Origin: Phanerochaete sordida
Lineage: Eukaryota > Basidiomycota > Agaricomycetes > Polyporales > Phanerochaetaceae
Assembly (NCBI GenBank): GCA_019973155.2
Contig: BPQB01000030.1
Span: 248,001 to 312,000, forward strand
Direction of reading: 5' to 3'
Length of the DNA: 64,000 bases
Made by a program: the position numbers and the translations under genes. Below the pieces are notes generated by a model. That model saw only the letters and a list, made by a program, of their open reading frames with translations, did no database searches and was not told where the DNA came from. Below are positions 12,029 through 23,616 of this stretch, one piece after another. Each line of letters begins with the position of its first letter. Position 1 is the first letter of the stretch.

Positions 12029-13477
12029 ATTCGGAATGAGTGCCACAAGCGGCTCTACTTTCTCTCCCTCCTGACGAAGCCCCGAGCGCATTCGGAATTC
12101 GCAGCACAACGATCAGGCGACGCCCCATTCCGAATGATGTGCAGCGGGAAGCACCCCCTGGCCCTGGGCCCGACCTGCCCGATGACAAGCTCCCGGGTGG
12201 CAGATGCGGGTCGTCTGCACGACCGGCCTACGCGTGTTCTCTGCGTTTCCAGAGTCTGTCGTATTCGGAGATACGCTCTTCGTCGCTCGCTCGATCGTTC
12301 CACGTATGCGCTGGGCCGCGACTCCGCCGCAGTATGTGTCAACGGTGACCTCTCTGGCTCCATTTCCGTGCCTCGGGCTTCGCTTGTGTGCCCTCGGACG
12401 CCGCCTGGAGGGTCGGGCACGGTTTGGCTCCTCTTGGCCGACCCCCGCCCTTATCGTCGACAAGCCGTTGAGCAGGACGTGAGGCGACTTGCCACGCTGC
12501 GCGCGTCGCATACGCTTTGATGCTGCGACAAACTGACACTCGGCATCTGCTCTCTCCATCATGAGCCTCTTCAAAGTGACTCGTGGTCCCTCGGTTCGTT
12601 ACTGAGCGTGTATCGTCAAGTTCCGTCGCCAGCCCGTAGAGACTCCTTGTCGTCGTCCATATATACCTCCCACATCATCGACCGAAACGCTGTTCATCCT
12701 GAGTTGTGTCTCAAATCATCTTTTGTTGGACAACGAGATGTTGATGCGTCGCGGCGAGAAAAGATCGTCGGGAGTGCACAGGCACAGCAGCCACAGCGGA
12801 GTCGCAAAGGTATCTTCCGCCGCAGGCTCCGCGAGGCAGCCTGTCGGGAAGCGCGTCGGAGCTTGAACCGCGCCTTGTACTGGACCGCACCGCTTCGGAG
12901 GCAGCTTGGCATCTCCGTGCAGCTGTACCGTCGCGGGATTCTCAGAATGCTCGGCGGGCTTCCCTTGCGTACATTCGGCCGGCGGGGATCGCACAGGTGA
13001 GATAGCCCTTGACAGCGGGCGCGCAGTAATCGCCCTATCGCGGATACTCATTGGTGCGACGGTTGGCAGCGACGTCGACGAGGCGCGGGTTCTGCCCTTG
13101 GCCGAGGCTCAATTCCGAATAGCGCCTCGCCTCCTCCCACACCGCCCGTTTGTGATCGGGGGTCCCGCAGAAACGTGTCCGCCATCCCGAGCATTATGCG
13201 GCTAGAGGATCTGGATGACCTGCGTGCGTGTCGGTACTCTATCCTGCTGGATTAATCCGAATAATGCTTGAGCTGCTTCAGATCACTCCGAATACCAGAG
13301 CATGCATTTGTGCCTCGCTACGGCTGTGCATCTGGTGCGCCCGGGCTGTTCATAAACCACTGCTTTTGTTCCTCGTGCGGGTGGGGGCAGTCGCGTAAGC
13401 CTGCACGTGATGTACGTGGGAGGCCTGTGCATGTCCATCAGGCCATAACTGGCGAATTCCGAATGCCAATTCCGAAT
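12029..13477. promoter_or_regulatory. Cluster of near-palindromic 9-mer ATTCCGAAT / ATTCGGAAT
   Basis: Six exact copies occur at 12029-12037, 12090-12098, 12127-12135, 13112-13120, 13456-13464 and 13469-13477, in both orientations. Near-copies lie around 13254-13262 and 13285-13293. Two other exact copies were noticed, at 7186-7194 and inside the GWT1 coding region at 3203-3211. The cluster ends about 180 bp before the ABC transporter start, so it could be a multi-site upstream control element. The binding protein is unknown. Confidence 0.4.
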
Positions 13478-13658
13478 ACTGGTGATTGGGTTTGTCTGCA
13501 TCGTCCCGAGGCTCTAGTCGCTAACGCCTCGTCTGCGTCTAGCTGCGAGCGGCCTGCTCGGTCGTTCGATGACATGATGGATCAGTGCCCCAAGCTTTGT
13601 CTTAAAGCAACAGGCGCGGCCGTGCCAACGCATCTTCCCCCTCTCCCCCACCGCCACC

Positions 13659-16110
13659 ATGCAGGGCTCCAGCAGCGACATCGAGGTAGGTTTGGCCAGT
13701 CCCGACCCTGACACCGACTAATCCGTCCCCCTCCCCCTCCAGAGCCAACAGACTCACGAGCGTCTCGTGCTCGAGTGGGACAGCATCTCCTACTCGGTGA
13801 AGAACTCCAAAATCCTACAGGATGTCTCCGGCAGCGTCGAGTCGGGCGAGATGCTCGCGAGTACGTGTCCCGTCATCCCTTACGTGTGCTGCTCCTGATG
13901 CGTGCGGCTCGGCAGTCATGGGCCCCTCGGGCGCAGGCAAGACAACGATCCTCGACATGCTCTCCAAGCGCGTCCCCGCGACATCAGGCTCGGTACGCAG
14001 CCCGCCCGCGCACACGCGCTGATCGCGCTGATGCGGCGTTCCACAGGTGACGGTGAACGGCGACGCGCACGCAGACATGAGCGCGCTCGCGGCGTACGTC
14101 GAGCAGAGCGACGCGCTGCTCGGCGTGCTGACGGTGCACGAGACGATCCGCTTCGCCGCGCGGCTGAGGTGCGTCCGGCGTGTCCCCGCGTGGCGCCGCG
14201 CGCGCGCTGACCGCGTGCCCCCGCAGCTTCGACCCCGCGACACCCGCAGAGCAGATCAACGAGCGCGTGGGCACCGTGATCGCGGACATGGGCCTCACGG
14301 AGGTGCGCGGCAACCGCATCGGGAACGCCGTCCAGCGCGGCATCTCCGGCGGCCAGAAGCGGCGCGTCACCATCGGCTCTGCGCTCGTGACGATGCCGCC
14401 CATCCTGATCCTCGACGAGCCCACGAGCGGGCTCGACAGCCGCACGAGCAGAGAGGTGCTGACAGCCAGTGCGTGGTCTGCGCGGTCTCCGTGAGGCAGA
14501 TGCTGACCCGGCCTGACCGCAGTCCGCACCATCGCCCGCAGACACGGCATCCTCGTCATCGCAAGCATCCACCAGCCGAACTGGGAGACCTTCGCGCTCT
14601 TCGACAAGCTGCTGCTGCTCGCACGCGGGCGCACGATGTACTTCGGCCCGACGAGTGAGCACCCCCACGCCGCAGCCCCCGCACGCGCTCACACCTCCCA
14701 ACAGACCGCCTCGACGCGTACCTCGCAGACGGGCTGGACCACCCCGTGCCAGTGCACGCGAACCCGGCGGACCACGCGCTCGAGATCTTCAACACGGACT
14801 TCATGTCGGACCCCGACGCGCGCGCGGCGCACGTCGCGGAGCTCGCGGCGCGCTATGCGGCGTACGCGCAGGCGCACGGGCTCGGCCCCGCCGAGAAGGG
14901 CGCGCACGAGCCGCTCGGCGGGCGCGCGGGCCAGCTCACGCGCCGGAAAGGCCTCGGCGGCGCGCTCAAGCAGAGCGCGTACCGCACCGGCATCCTCATG
15001 GAGCGCAACACGATCAACTACAGTCGGAACTTGCTTGCGTACGGCGTGCGCATCGGGATGTACCGTGAGTGTGTTCTTTGTGTTCGGCCGACGCGCAGCT
15101 GAGCGGACCCGCGTACAGTTGGTATGGGCGTCATGCTCGCCACGATCTGGGTCAACCTCGCGCCGACGTCCGCGAAAGTGGTGCGTAGCGGCTCCGTTTG
15201 TGTACCGGGCCTTCGTCTCACGCAATGCCGCAGAACGACCGGCTCTCGGTGCACTTCTACTCGGTCGCGTTCCTCGGGTTCATGTCCGTCGCGGGCATTC
15301 CGGCGTTCCTCGAGGAGCGGCAGGTGTTCGTGCGCGAGCGCATGAACGGGCTGTACGGGCCCGGCGCGTACGTGCTCGCGAACTCGCTCGTGACGCTGCC
15401 GTACCTCTTCCTCTGCGTGCTCCTCTTCTCTGTCCTCTGCTACTGGAGCATCGGGCTCAACCCCGGTGCGGAGCACTTCTTCCGCTTCCTCGGCGTGCTC
15501 TTCCTCGCCGTCTACACCGCGGAGTCGCAGGTGCGTGTCCGCCTCGGCTGGGAGGGGCAGGGTGCTGACGCGCGGCGCAGTCGGCCGTCGTCGCGGCGGT
15601 GCTGCCCATCTTCGTCGCCGCGCTGTCCATCGCCTCGTTCCTGAACGGCTTCTGGATGGTACGTCCGGCCGCCGCTTCCCTGCCTTCCCCTGTCTCACGC
15701 CCTGCCCGCGCGCAGTCCGTCGGCGGGTACTTCATCCGCGCGGTGAACCTGCCGCGGTTCTGGTACGACTGGGCGCACTGGATCGACTACCAGGCGTACG
15801 CGTTCGACCTGCTCGTGTTCAACGACCTGCACGGGCTCACGCTCGGCTGCGCGACGCTCGCGGACGGGAGCTGCTTCTGCGACTACCCGAGCTCGCTCAC
15901 CGCGCTCGGGCAGTGCGCGCTCGCGGGCGACGATGTCCTCCAGGTGCGTTCTTTGTTCGTGGTGGGTGGGTGGGTGGGATGTGTGCTGATGGCGCGCAGA
16001 ACCTCGGCATCCGCGGGATCAGCTTCAAGCTGTACGCGAGCATCCTGCTCATCATCGCGCTCGTGTACCGGGTCATGCTCTACGTCGTTCTCGTGTTCAA
16101 GAAGCGGTGA
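13659..16110 (+). CDS. ABCG-family half-size ABC transporter
   Basis: This is an ATP-driven membrane exporter or lipid transporter of the ABCG (white/ABCG1) type, with one nucleotide-binding domain followed by one membrane domain. The start is the ATG at 13659 in a good context (CCACCATGC). The spliced protein shows Walker A GPSGAGKTT (about 13921-13947), the signature ISGGQKRRVTIG (about 14341), Walker B ILILDEPTSGLDS (about 14403) and the switch region IASIHQP (about 14562). A linker follows, then six predicted membrane helices, with the third exon block GLYGPGAYVLANSLVTLPYL typical of the family. The end is FKKR at 16110. About ten short introns are present; one near 15064-15118 joins Met-Tyr to Leu-Gly-Met-Gly. 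All catalytic motifs are intact. As a half transporter it should work as a dimer. Substrate is unknown. Confidence 0.92.
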
Positions 16111-16377
16111 ACCGGGCGTTTTTATGTTCGTTGCTAGGTGGTGTCATGGACATGTCGGCATACCCCATCTCTGGTTGGTTATCTGTGATATTATACACGG
16201 GGCCGCGGCGTGGCCCCGGTCTATACATACTACGTCAATCTTTTGTGTATTTAATGACGTTCTTTTGCAATGTAGAGCGCGATATGCTGCTATTATACCC
16301 CTGTTTTTGTGACACGGCCGGTGGCCGAGGTACTCGTGAGAACAGTCAAACTACCGTCGAGGGCTGGTCTAAGGACC

Positions 16378-16752
16378 CCTGAATATTGGGTGGAGGGCCT
16401 GATACAAAGCGGCCGGATTGTGCTAAAAATGCCCGTACGAAAAACGCGCGCTTTGGCTCGTTCCGTCCGGGTTATAGCGTATCAAACCCCTTTCGGTCAG
16501 TAAAAAGACAGGAACAAGCTTGAAGACTAACATCTCAGCAACAGAAGGTCGGTCATAGGCCCTTTACACGATATTCGTCGCTAGCAAGCACGGCCGCTCG
16601 GTATGCGTCAGGCAAGTCAGCGGGAGCCGTCAACTTTGCCCAGACATCCGGCTGCTGGTGCGCACTTTTTGTCCGGACTATATGCGGCCTCCACGGTTAC
16701 AAACGGCTAAAAATGTTCTGATTAGGATCAGGTCTTCCACCCAATATTCAGG
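16378..16752. repeat. Inverted repeat, MITE-like
   Basis: The arms 16378-16403 and 16727-16752 match in inverted orientation at 24 of 26 positions; each contains the core CCTGAATATTGGGTGGA. Weaker matching continues outward past a shared GAGGG/CTCG segment. About 320 bp lie between the arms and encode nothing. The layout fits a small non-autonomous inverted-repeat element. No target-site duplication was verified. Confidence 0.5.
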
Positions 16753-17011
16753 AGTCCTCTGGTCGAGGGCACGGCGGCCGCATGTGCGAGGATCGACCGT
16801 GGTGCTGCCAGCGTGTTTTCCCATAGCGCTGCTGTAGTCAGCTTACGTCTCTTGTTCCTTGTCGCGCAAGCTGCTGGTAGCACATGCGGTATCCAGATCC
16901 GCGGACGTGTCAAACTTGTGTCAAACGTCCAGCAGTGCCTGGATGGGGCCGTTGGCAGATCGTCAAGCTGAACCTGACTACAATTTTTATATAGCTACGT
17001 AGTCTCGGCTC

Positions 17012-17098
17012 CAGACATTCTGGCCCTAGTAGTCTTATAAGCTGTATAACAAACGGGGTTTGAAATCAGCTGCAGACGCATTGCCAGAATGTCTGGTG
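17012..17098. repeat. Short perfect inverted repeat
   Basis: CCAGACATTCTGG at about 17012-17024 is matched by its exact reverse complement CCAGAATGTCTGG at about 17085-17097. The right arm lies inside the left terminal repeat of the larger element that follows, so this is a nested hairpin. Confidence 0.5.
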
Positions 17099-17357
17099 AC
17101 ATTCGATCATCCGGGTGTAGATAAAACTCACGTGATGGGCCAAGGCTTATACGGTCAGTAGGGGTCAGTATTGGGGCAGCTGAACGCGAGGAGCGACGCG
17201 GTGGGGCGGGACACGACGCGTCGGTGATGGTGGCGGCGCATCAATTCGAGTTGAAGGGGTCAATACAAACGCGTGCTTACTGGGGCGGTCACGTGAGTTT
17301 CATCTACACCCAGATGAACGAAAGTCGCCAGACCTTCAGGAATGCGTCCTGCAGCTC
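17068..17357. repeat. MITE-like element with about 67-bp terminal inverted repeats
   Basis: The segment 17068-17134 aligns in inverted orientation with 17288-17357. The inner 41 bp of the arms match at about 36 positions and contain GGGTGTAGAT and AACTCACGTGA. The outer part matches with one indel (AGCTGCAG...ACGCATT). The centre of about 150 bp is non-coding. The size and structure fit a miniature inverted-repeat transposable element; the family was not identified. Confidence 0.6.
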
Positions 17358-17401
17358 TCTTCTCTAATGCTCTATTGACTAGTATTCAATCCATCCATAT
17401 G

Positions 17402-17457
17402 TCTCCCTTACCGCACGTAGTGCGGTATCTGCGGACGCCTTCCTGAAGGGAGAGATC
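17402..17457. repeat. Nested palindromes
   Basis: TACCGCAC-GTA-GTGCGGTA (about 17409-17427) is a perfect hairpin. It lies inside a second pair, TCTCCCTT and AAGGGAGA. No gene is associated. Confidence 0.45.
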
Positions 17458-18364
17458 GAGACTAATAGCTACGCAGCGTCGTGCCCTTCTGTCTAACCCC
17501 CTCGCTGCATTTTCACATTGGCTACTGGTAGCATCGTCACATACAACATATTACGCAGCCCCTCCAGGCCGCAGCGGGCCCAGATCCGCCACGTGCCCAG
17601 GGCGTCTGAGCAAAGCTTCGTGGCGTGTGAAAATGGCGGGCGACAGCAGGTCGTTCTGTCTCCGTCATGTCGAGATCTGTCCCCTCCATCCTCATGCCAA
17701 CGTGCCCCTACTCCACTCGCTCATTGGACGACGGAACAGGTCGCATGAAAATGGGGCGGTAGCTGCAGGCCCAGCCCGCTCTGCTGCCTCGGCATTCGCC
17801 GCTGCTGGAGCCTGTTGCCACAGCCCACGTCAGTCAGTCAGGCCCCAGCGATCGGGAGCAGGCGGCACCGCCTCTACGACCACCGAAGATCCTGTCCGCG
17901 AGGGGCAGGACTTCCCTGCCGGGCCCCCCTTACTCGCGTGCGCCGTCTCCCGGAGCAGGGCCCCTGCCAAAACGGGACGCCGCGCCGCCCACGAGGCGTC
18001 GAAGCGGAGCGGCGAGCACGGCAGGCGCGATGCACGCGCGACAGACCGTTCAGTTGCAGCGTGGCGTGCTGACACCCGGCGAGCGGAGGCGGTCGCTTCG
18101 ATGCGCGCCGGCCGCATCCGGCGACTCGCCCTCCCCAGTGCGCGCCCGCGCTCCCAGGCCGCGCGCGGCCCCAGCGCGCGCGTCGCACGACCCGCCCCGC
18201 CGTGCGTCCGCCCCTCTCTCTGGTGCCCCCACCTGCGACCCTGCGTCTTCATGCCCATCGCGACGCAGTCCTCGCGGCGCTGACCCCACCACCTCTTGCG
18301 GCCCCGCCCTTCGCTTTCTCCGTCTCTTGCGCTTTTTCCTACTCTTCGCCGCCCCGCACAGGCC

Positions 18365-20616
18365 ATGGCTCCCGCGTTCACTTCGTTTTTCGACCGCGAC
18401 GACGCCGCGCCGCTGGACACCAAGCCCGACTGGCGGACATGGTTCTATCTCGTCGCGCAGCTCGTCGGCGGCGCGGGCCTTACCCTTCTTCTCGCGACCA
18501 TGTTGTGGCCGACTTCAAAACGCAAGTGCGTACCAGTGTTCGCTGGTTATATGCGCCGCGCTCTGATGGACCGACTCCGCCCAGACCGCGAAACCCCTTG
18601 CTCATTTCTCTGTGCCTCTCCTGGTGGATCACGTCCTTTCCCTCTGTCCTGCTACTGTAAGCTGCAGTTCGCGCGTATCATGCTGCTGCTCATTGAATCC
18701 ATGTTTGTGCCCCGCAGCTACTATGCCGGCCAAGTCACGGGCCCACCACCGGCGCACAACCTTTGCCTCGCGAGCGCTGTTCTCACGATGTCCCAGGCTG
18801 TCCTGTGCGTCCTATCTCACATGCCCCGTTCTCCACGTACGCAGTGTTGACAGGGCTGCGTTCTGTTCAGGGCTGCATTGACGGCACTTTCTTTGATTTT
18901 CCATGTACGTCATTGAATGCTGCTGTCATCTCGTCACTGACCTGCCTTCTGATGCGCCGCCCGCTGCTATCACGACATGCCTGCAGATCTGGCTCGTCAT
19001 CCAGACCGCAATTGGGGCCAAGTTCACAGACGACAGGCTGATCCCATTCAGCACTATGGTGGTACGTAAACTCATCGTGCAGGATTCTGCGACATCTGCT
19101 AAACATCGATTTAGTGCCTGGCAGTTCCATGGACCTCCTATACCGCGGTTGCCTTCGCTGTACTGGGCGTGAGTTGCTCATTTACAATCGCACGAGTCGA
19201 AGTCTCTAATTCATACGGCTCGCCCTAGCTGGGCCTCCACGAGCCGCAGTCTGTACAGCGCGAAGGTTTCTACTGCGTCGTAAATGACAAGCACCTGTAA
19301 GCACCAGCTACTCCGCCGATCTCCTGGACATTGCTGATTTTCTCTACAGCACCCAGGTCCTCGGCGTCGTAGGGTCTGTGGCTATGCTTGGCGCAATCAT
19401 CTTCGAAGGTGCGCTACTGTCCTGATGCTCGTATGCACATTGTGTCACACGCACTTGCCAGTGTGGACCGTCGTGCTGCTGTGCAAGAACCGCTCGTGCC
19501 TCAAGCAGCTCTCGCGAGACGGACGCCGCCTGGACTTCTCGCTCGTATCTAGGGTCTGTGTCTTCGGCGCATATATCCTGCTTGGACTTGTGTAAGTCGT
19601 TGGCTCTCGCTTTCCTGTCTGTCAGATTGTGCTGATGCGTCATCAGTCTGAGCGTCGGCTCGGTCATGGACTGGAGCAGGGTAAGCCTAACTGGCGATGA
19701 AGCGGTGCACTTACTGATGATTCTTGTGTAGAGAACCATTGATATGCTTTACTGCACTTGTGCGTGTCTCCCCGGGACTGAGTCGTCGCTTGACACACTC
19801 TGACGACCACTCTTAGTCCCGATCGCGGTCTTCATTGTCTTCGGCACGCAGCCCGACATCTGGCGTATCTGGTGCGACGCCTCACGCCAGATCACCTCCC
19901 GCCGCTCGTCCGCAGGCATCATGAGCCAACAGTCTCGTTCCATCGGCGCCTCACCCGCCACGCGCTTCTCCTTCCCCTTCTTCGGCATCCTCTCGCGCCA
20001 CCCCCGCCGCGCCTCCGCCGCGCACGCGTCCTACCACTGGTCCCCCACCTCCACCCACGCCTCGCCCCTCCCGCCGCCCGCGCGCTCCCTCCCGCCCACG
20101 CTCCCGCTCCCCGCCGCGCTCCGCCCGTCCCTGCGCCACAACCGCCCGTCCTTCTTCCAGCTCCAGCCCACGCCCGACCTCCTCCCCAGCGCGCGCTCGT
20201 CCCCGACGTCCCTCGCCTCGCCGCTCAGCGACACGAAGACGCCCGACGCCGCGCAGTGGCACGCGCTCGACGCGCTCCGCCCCGCGCGCACGTGCTCGCT
20301 CTCGCCCACGAGCGAGTGCGCCGGCGCTGATGTCGACGGCGGGCTCCGCCTGTGCGGCGCGCACGCGGACCGGGCCCCCGCGTGGTCGTACCCGCCGTCC
20401 GTCATCGACCTGCGCGCGTCGTCCACTTATGAGGGTGATGGTGCGGGCCCGGGCTTCGGCGGGAGCAGCGAGTTCCTGCACGTCCCCGCCGCGGCGCTGC
20501 GCGGGGACTCGCCTGTGTGGGACGCGGCGCGCGCGGGTACGCTGCACCCGGGAGGCGGCCCGAATGAGTCGGCGGAGTGGGACGAGGACGGGGTGCGTGT
20601 GTGGCGCGCGTTGTGA
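18365..20616 (+). CDS. Seven-transmembrane receptor-like (GPCR-like) protein
   Basis: This is a multi-intron gene for a plasma-membrane protein with seven hydrophobic segments and a long cytosolic tail. The start is the ATG at 18365, giving MAPAFTSFFDRDDAAPLDTK. Membrane segments are read near 18439, 18611, 18750, 18990, 19130-19170, 19355-19410 and 19560-19670, with a final helix just before FGTQPDIWRIW (about 19839). Cys-rich and charged loops such as LLCKNRSCLKQLSRDGRRLD lie between. The C-terminal exon (19800-20616) is one uninterrupted reading of about 270 residues, rich in Ser, Pro and Ala, as in fungal receptors with regulatory tails. The seven-helix layout and tail support a GPCR-like role, but no class signature such as DRY or the cAMP-receptor motif is seen. 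The ligand is unknown. Individual intron borders in 18530-19140 are less certain. Confidence 0.7.
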
Positions 20617-21398
20617 GTGCCTTGTGTCGGTGGGGAGGGTGAGGAGGGCTGTTTTATGTTGAGTCGAGGTTTGGGTGCCTGGTGCACGCTGTAGATGTAT
20701 GGATGTGTTATAAAGTGTATTAAGTGTAGCAGTATGTTCTTGTGTAGTTGTAATATCGTTGGCCGGGCGCGGGCTGGGTCGTCGCATGCAGTCGCGCGGT
20801 GTACCTCAACCAAACTTCCACAGATCGCGCGATCGTATGAACACCCCGCATGATCATCTTTCGTGCCAATCGCAAGCGCCACAGCAGCTTCGCTCCGCGC
20901 CGCTTACACCAGCACAGGCGGTCTCGGCCCACGCATGTACACGCTCAGCGTTCACGCTACCCGAGCTTCGGCCACGGGCAGCGGTGTGTGACGCGGTGCG
21001 CGCAGCGTCCCACGCACGCCCGGGGCCCCTGTCGCGGGACGGCTCGCGGAATGACTCTTGAGACCAACGAGAGGCTTATGATGGTGCCCCGAGGCCTCTG
21101 ACGCACACCTGCGCGAGCAGTGTAGGCCCGTGAACGCAGGATTGAGCGGGAAGACGGCCCAGCGAACCAGCGCCGGCGCGGCTTGTAGGCGCCCGCGCAG
21201 GAGCCAGGCGCGAGGTCGTCTTCCGCACGTCCTCCAGCGTACTCCAGCATGTCAGAGCGCTGATTCTGTCACGGCGGGCGCAGTGGAAGGTCGGCGAGAG
21301 CCCCGGTGGGCATCACCGCCGGCGACAGCGTGCGCACGGTGCGGTGATGCTCGCGCCGCGCTGCGCACGCGGGGAGCGCGGGGGCGCACTGCCAGCGT
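20617..21398. other. Intergenic region
   Basis: The first 150 bp are AT-richer and fit a 3' untranslated region. The remainder shows no supportable gene. The right end holds the promoter of the acyl-CoA synthetase gene. Confidence 0.6.
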
Positions 21399-21406
21399 AT
21401 ATATAC
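21399..21406 (+). promoter_or_regulatory. TATA box of acyl-CoA synthetase gene
   Basis: TATATATA lies 107 bp upstream of the ATG at 21506, a usual fungal spacing with leader. Confidence 0.5.
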
Positions 21407-21505
21407 CCCCGCGCGTGAGAGGGCGTGCCCACATATCCCCGCCTCCTGTGCGTGCATCTGCACGCGCGTATCGGTTTGCTGCGGCAGACAGAACTGACGG
21501 TCACG

Positions 21506-23616
21506 ATGCACCGGTCGCGTGCGCCGCCGCTCCCGGCGATCCCCGACGCGAACGTCTTCGCGCTCTTCTTCGGCGCGCCGCTCCCGGAGTACACGCTGTA
21601 TGTCGACGCGGCGAGCGGGCGCCGACATGGTGTGCGCGAGTACCTCGAGTGGGTGCGCGATGCCGCGACGGCGCTTGGTGCGCCGTGTGCACAGGGCGGG
21701 CTCGGTCTTGGTGCGGACGATATCGTTGGGGTGTTCAGCCACAACTGCGTCGTGCGTCACTTTCCCCCGTGTTTTCGTGTCCTACGAGCTCTCGCTGACA
21801 CGTTCACTTGTGCACGTAGAGTTACGCGGCGCTCGTACACGCGTGCCTCGCCATCGCGACGCCCTTCGCGAACCTCTCCGCGTACGCGACGCCGTACGAG
21901 CTCGCGCACGGGCTGCGCACCGCGCGGCCGACGGTGCTCTTCGCGCAGCCCGCGCTGCTGCCTGTCGCGCTCGCCGCGGCGAAGGAGGTCGGCCTGCCCG
22001 AGAGCCGGATCTACGTCCTGGAGGGCGAGAGTCCCAGCCGGACATGCCTGCAGGAGCTCGTCGACCGCGTGCGGAGGGAGCGCGTCCCGAGGGAGGCTGT
22101 AAGGCCTGTGAAGAGGGACGCGCTGGCGTACCTTGTGTTCTCGAGTGGCACGAGCGGGCTGCCGAAAGGTGTGCTGGCAGTTATTCGATGGGCTAACTGT
22201 ATGCTGACGCCCCTTCGTGTAGCTGTGATGATTTCGCACGGGAATATTTGGGCGATGGTGACTGCGCAGACAATTTGGAGGACGGAGGAGGCGAAGTATC
22301 TGAAGGTGGGCCTGCTCGTCACTCTAGCGTCGTCCGGCTGATCGTCTATCCAGCTGACACCGCCGAAAGTACCGCCGGTCGCGCTGTCCTACTTGCCGAT
22401 GTACCACGCGCTCGCCCTGAACGCAGTCGCGTTCCGCGAGTTTGCGACGCCTGTGACGATGGTGATCATGGAAAAGTGGGACGCAGGAGGCGTCCTGAAG
22501 GCAATCGAGAAGTACGCGCACTGCTTCTCCACTGACAGGGGGAGCTCACGCCGGCGGCGGCAGGTACCGCATCAACATCTTCATGGTCGTGCCGTCGGTC
22601 GTGCACCAGCTGCTCAACCACCCGTCCTTCCCGACGACGGACTTCAGCTCCGTCGTCAGCGCGGGATGCGGCGCGGCGCACCTGCCGCCGGCGCTGCGCG
22701 ACCGGTTCCTGGCGCGCTTCAAGGACATGTCCCTCTGGGAAGGTGCGCCCCTTCCCTCGCGCGCCGCCCCGCGGCTGACACACACCGCACAGGCTTCGGC
22801 ATGTCCGAGCTGGTATGCTCTCCACCCCTCCTCCCCCGCCGGTGCTGACGCCCCGCAGACCCTCGGCATCTCGCGCACGCCGCCGCCGGGCATGTACGGC
22901 CTGCGCGTGCCGCCTGCGAGCTGCGGGCTGCTCGTCTCGGGCGTCGCGGCGCGCATCGTGCGCGACGACGGCACCGACGCGGCGCCGGGCGAGCCCGGCG
23001 AGCTCTGGGTGCGCGCACCGATGGTCGCACTCGGCTACTACGGCGACGCGCGCGCGACGCACGAGGCGTTCGCCGGCGGGTGGCTGCGCACGGGCGACTG
23101 GATGCGCATCGACGCGGATGGGTTCCTCTAGTGCGTTTCTCGCCGGTCTGCGTGGGGTGCGCGGTGGCTGACGGCGCGGCAGCTTCGTCGAGCGCCGGAA
23201 GGACACGCTCAAGGTCGGCGGCGCGCAGGTCGCGCCGCGCGAGCTCGAGGACGTGCTGCACGCGCACCCGGGCGCGCTCGTGCGCGACGTGTGCGTCGCG
23301 GGCGTGCGCGGCGGGCGCACCGCGGACGAGCGCGTGCCGCGCGCGTGGGTCGTGCTCAGCGATGCGGGCCGGCGCGTGGGCGCGCGCGCGGCGCTCGAGG
23401 CGCTCGAGGCGTGGACAAGGGCGAACTTGAGTCCGTACAAGCACCTCCGCGGCGGGTTCGAGGTCGTCGACGAGGTGCGTGGTGGGGCGCGGGTGCGAGT
23501 GTGGGTGTGGCTGATGATGTGGGGTGTAGATCCCGAAGAACCCGACGGGCAAGGTTATGCGGCGCGTCCTGCAGGAGAGGTTTGAGGCGCAGTACGCTGG
23601 GAAGGCCAAGTTATAG
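21506..23616 (+). CDS. 4-coumarate-CoA-ligase-like acyl-CoA synthetase, probably peroxisomal
   Basis: This is an AMP-forming (ANL superfamily) enzyme that activates a carboxylic acid to acyl-AMP and then acyl-CoA. The start is the ATG at 21506. The core motifs are present in order: YLVFSSGTSGLPKG (AMP-binding, about 22131-22170), LSYLPMYHALALN (about 22386), GFGMSEL, GELWVRAPMVALGYYGD, GWLRTGDWMRID, ERRKDTLKVGGAQVAPRELE, and PKNPTGKVMRR with the catalytic Lys near the end. About eight short introns are present. GFGMSEL is encoded mostly by a 20-nt microexon at 22793-22812. The protein ends Ala-Lys-Leu, a permitted PTS1 variant, so a peroxisomal location is likely. The length of about 540 residues is normal. 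The acid substrate (hydroxycinnamate, medium- or long-chain fatty acid) cannot be told from the sequence. Confidence 0.9.

Larger units (their letters stand above)
6082..13658. other. 7.6-kb gene-poor region
   Basis: No gene could be supported. The first 250 bp look like the AT-richer 3' untranslated region of the preceding gene. GC-rich patches at about 7440-7990, 9360-9640 and 10000-10560 are open in several frames because of composition. Frames at 8980-9357 (+), 9348-9704 (-), 11295-11828 (+) and 12906-13205 (+) were read and gave no known domain. The region holds one strong isolated TATA-like box (11871) and a cluster of a 9-bp motif (12029-13477). Decayed genes or non-coding transcripts remain possible. 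Confidence 0.5.
16111..18364. other. Intergenic region rich in inverted repeats
   Basis: No protein gene is supported between the transporter and the seven-transmembrane gene. The left half holds inverted-repeat elements (listed separately). The right part, from about 17750, is GC-rich and open in several frames without recognisable motifs. Confidence 0.6.

Noticed and set aside
6082..13658. Possible retrotransposon remnants
   Set aside because: No reverse transcriptase, integrase, RNase H or transposase motifs and no long terminal repeats were seen in any frame.
19951..20787. 278-codon minus-strand open frame
   Set aside because: Antisense shadow of the Ser/Pro/Ala-rich tail of the seven-transmembrane gene.
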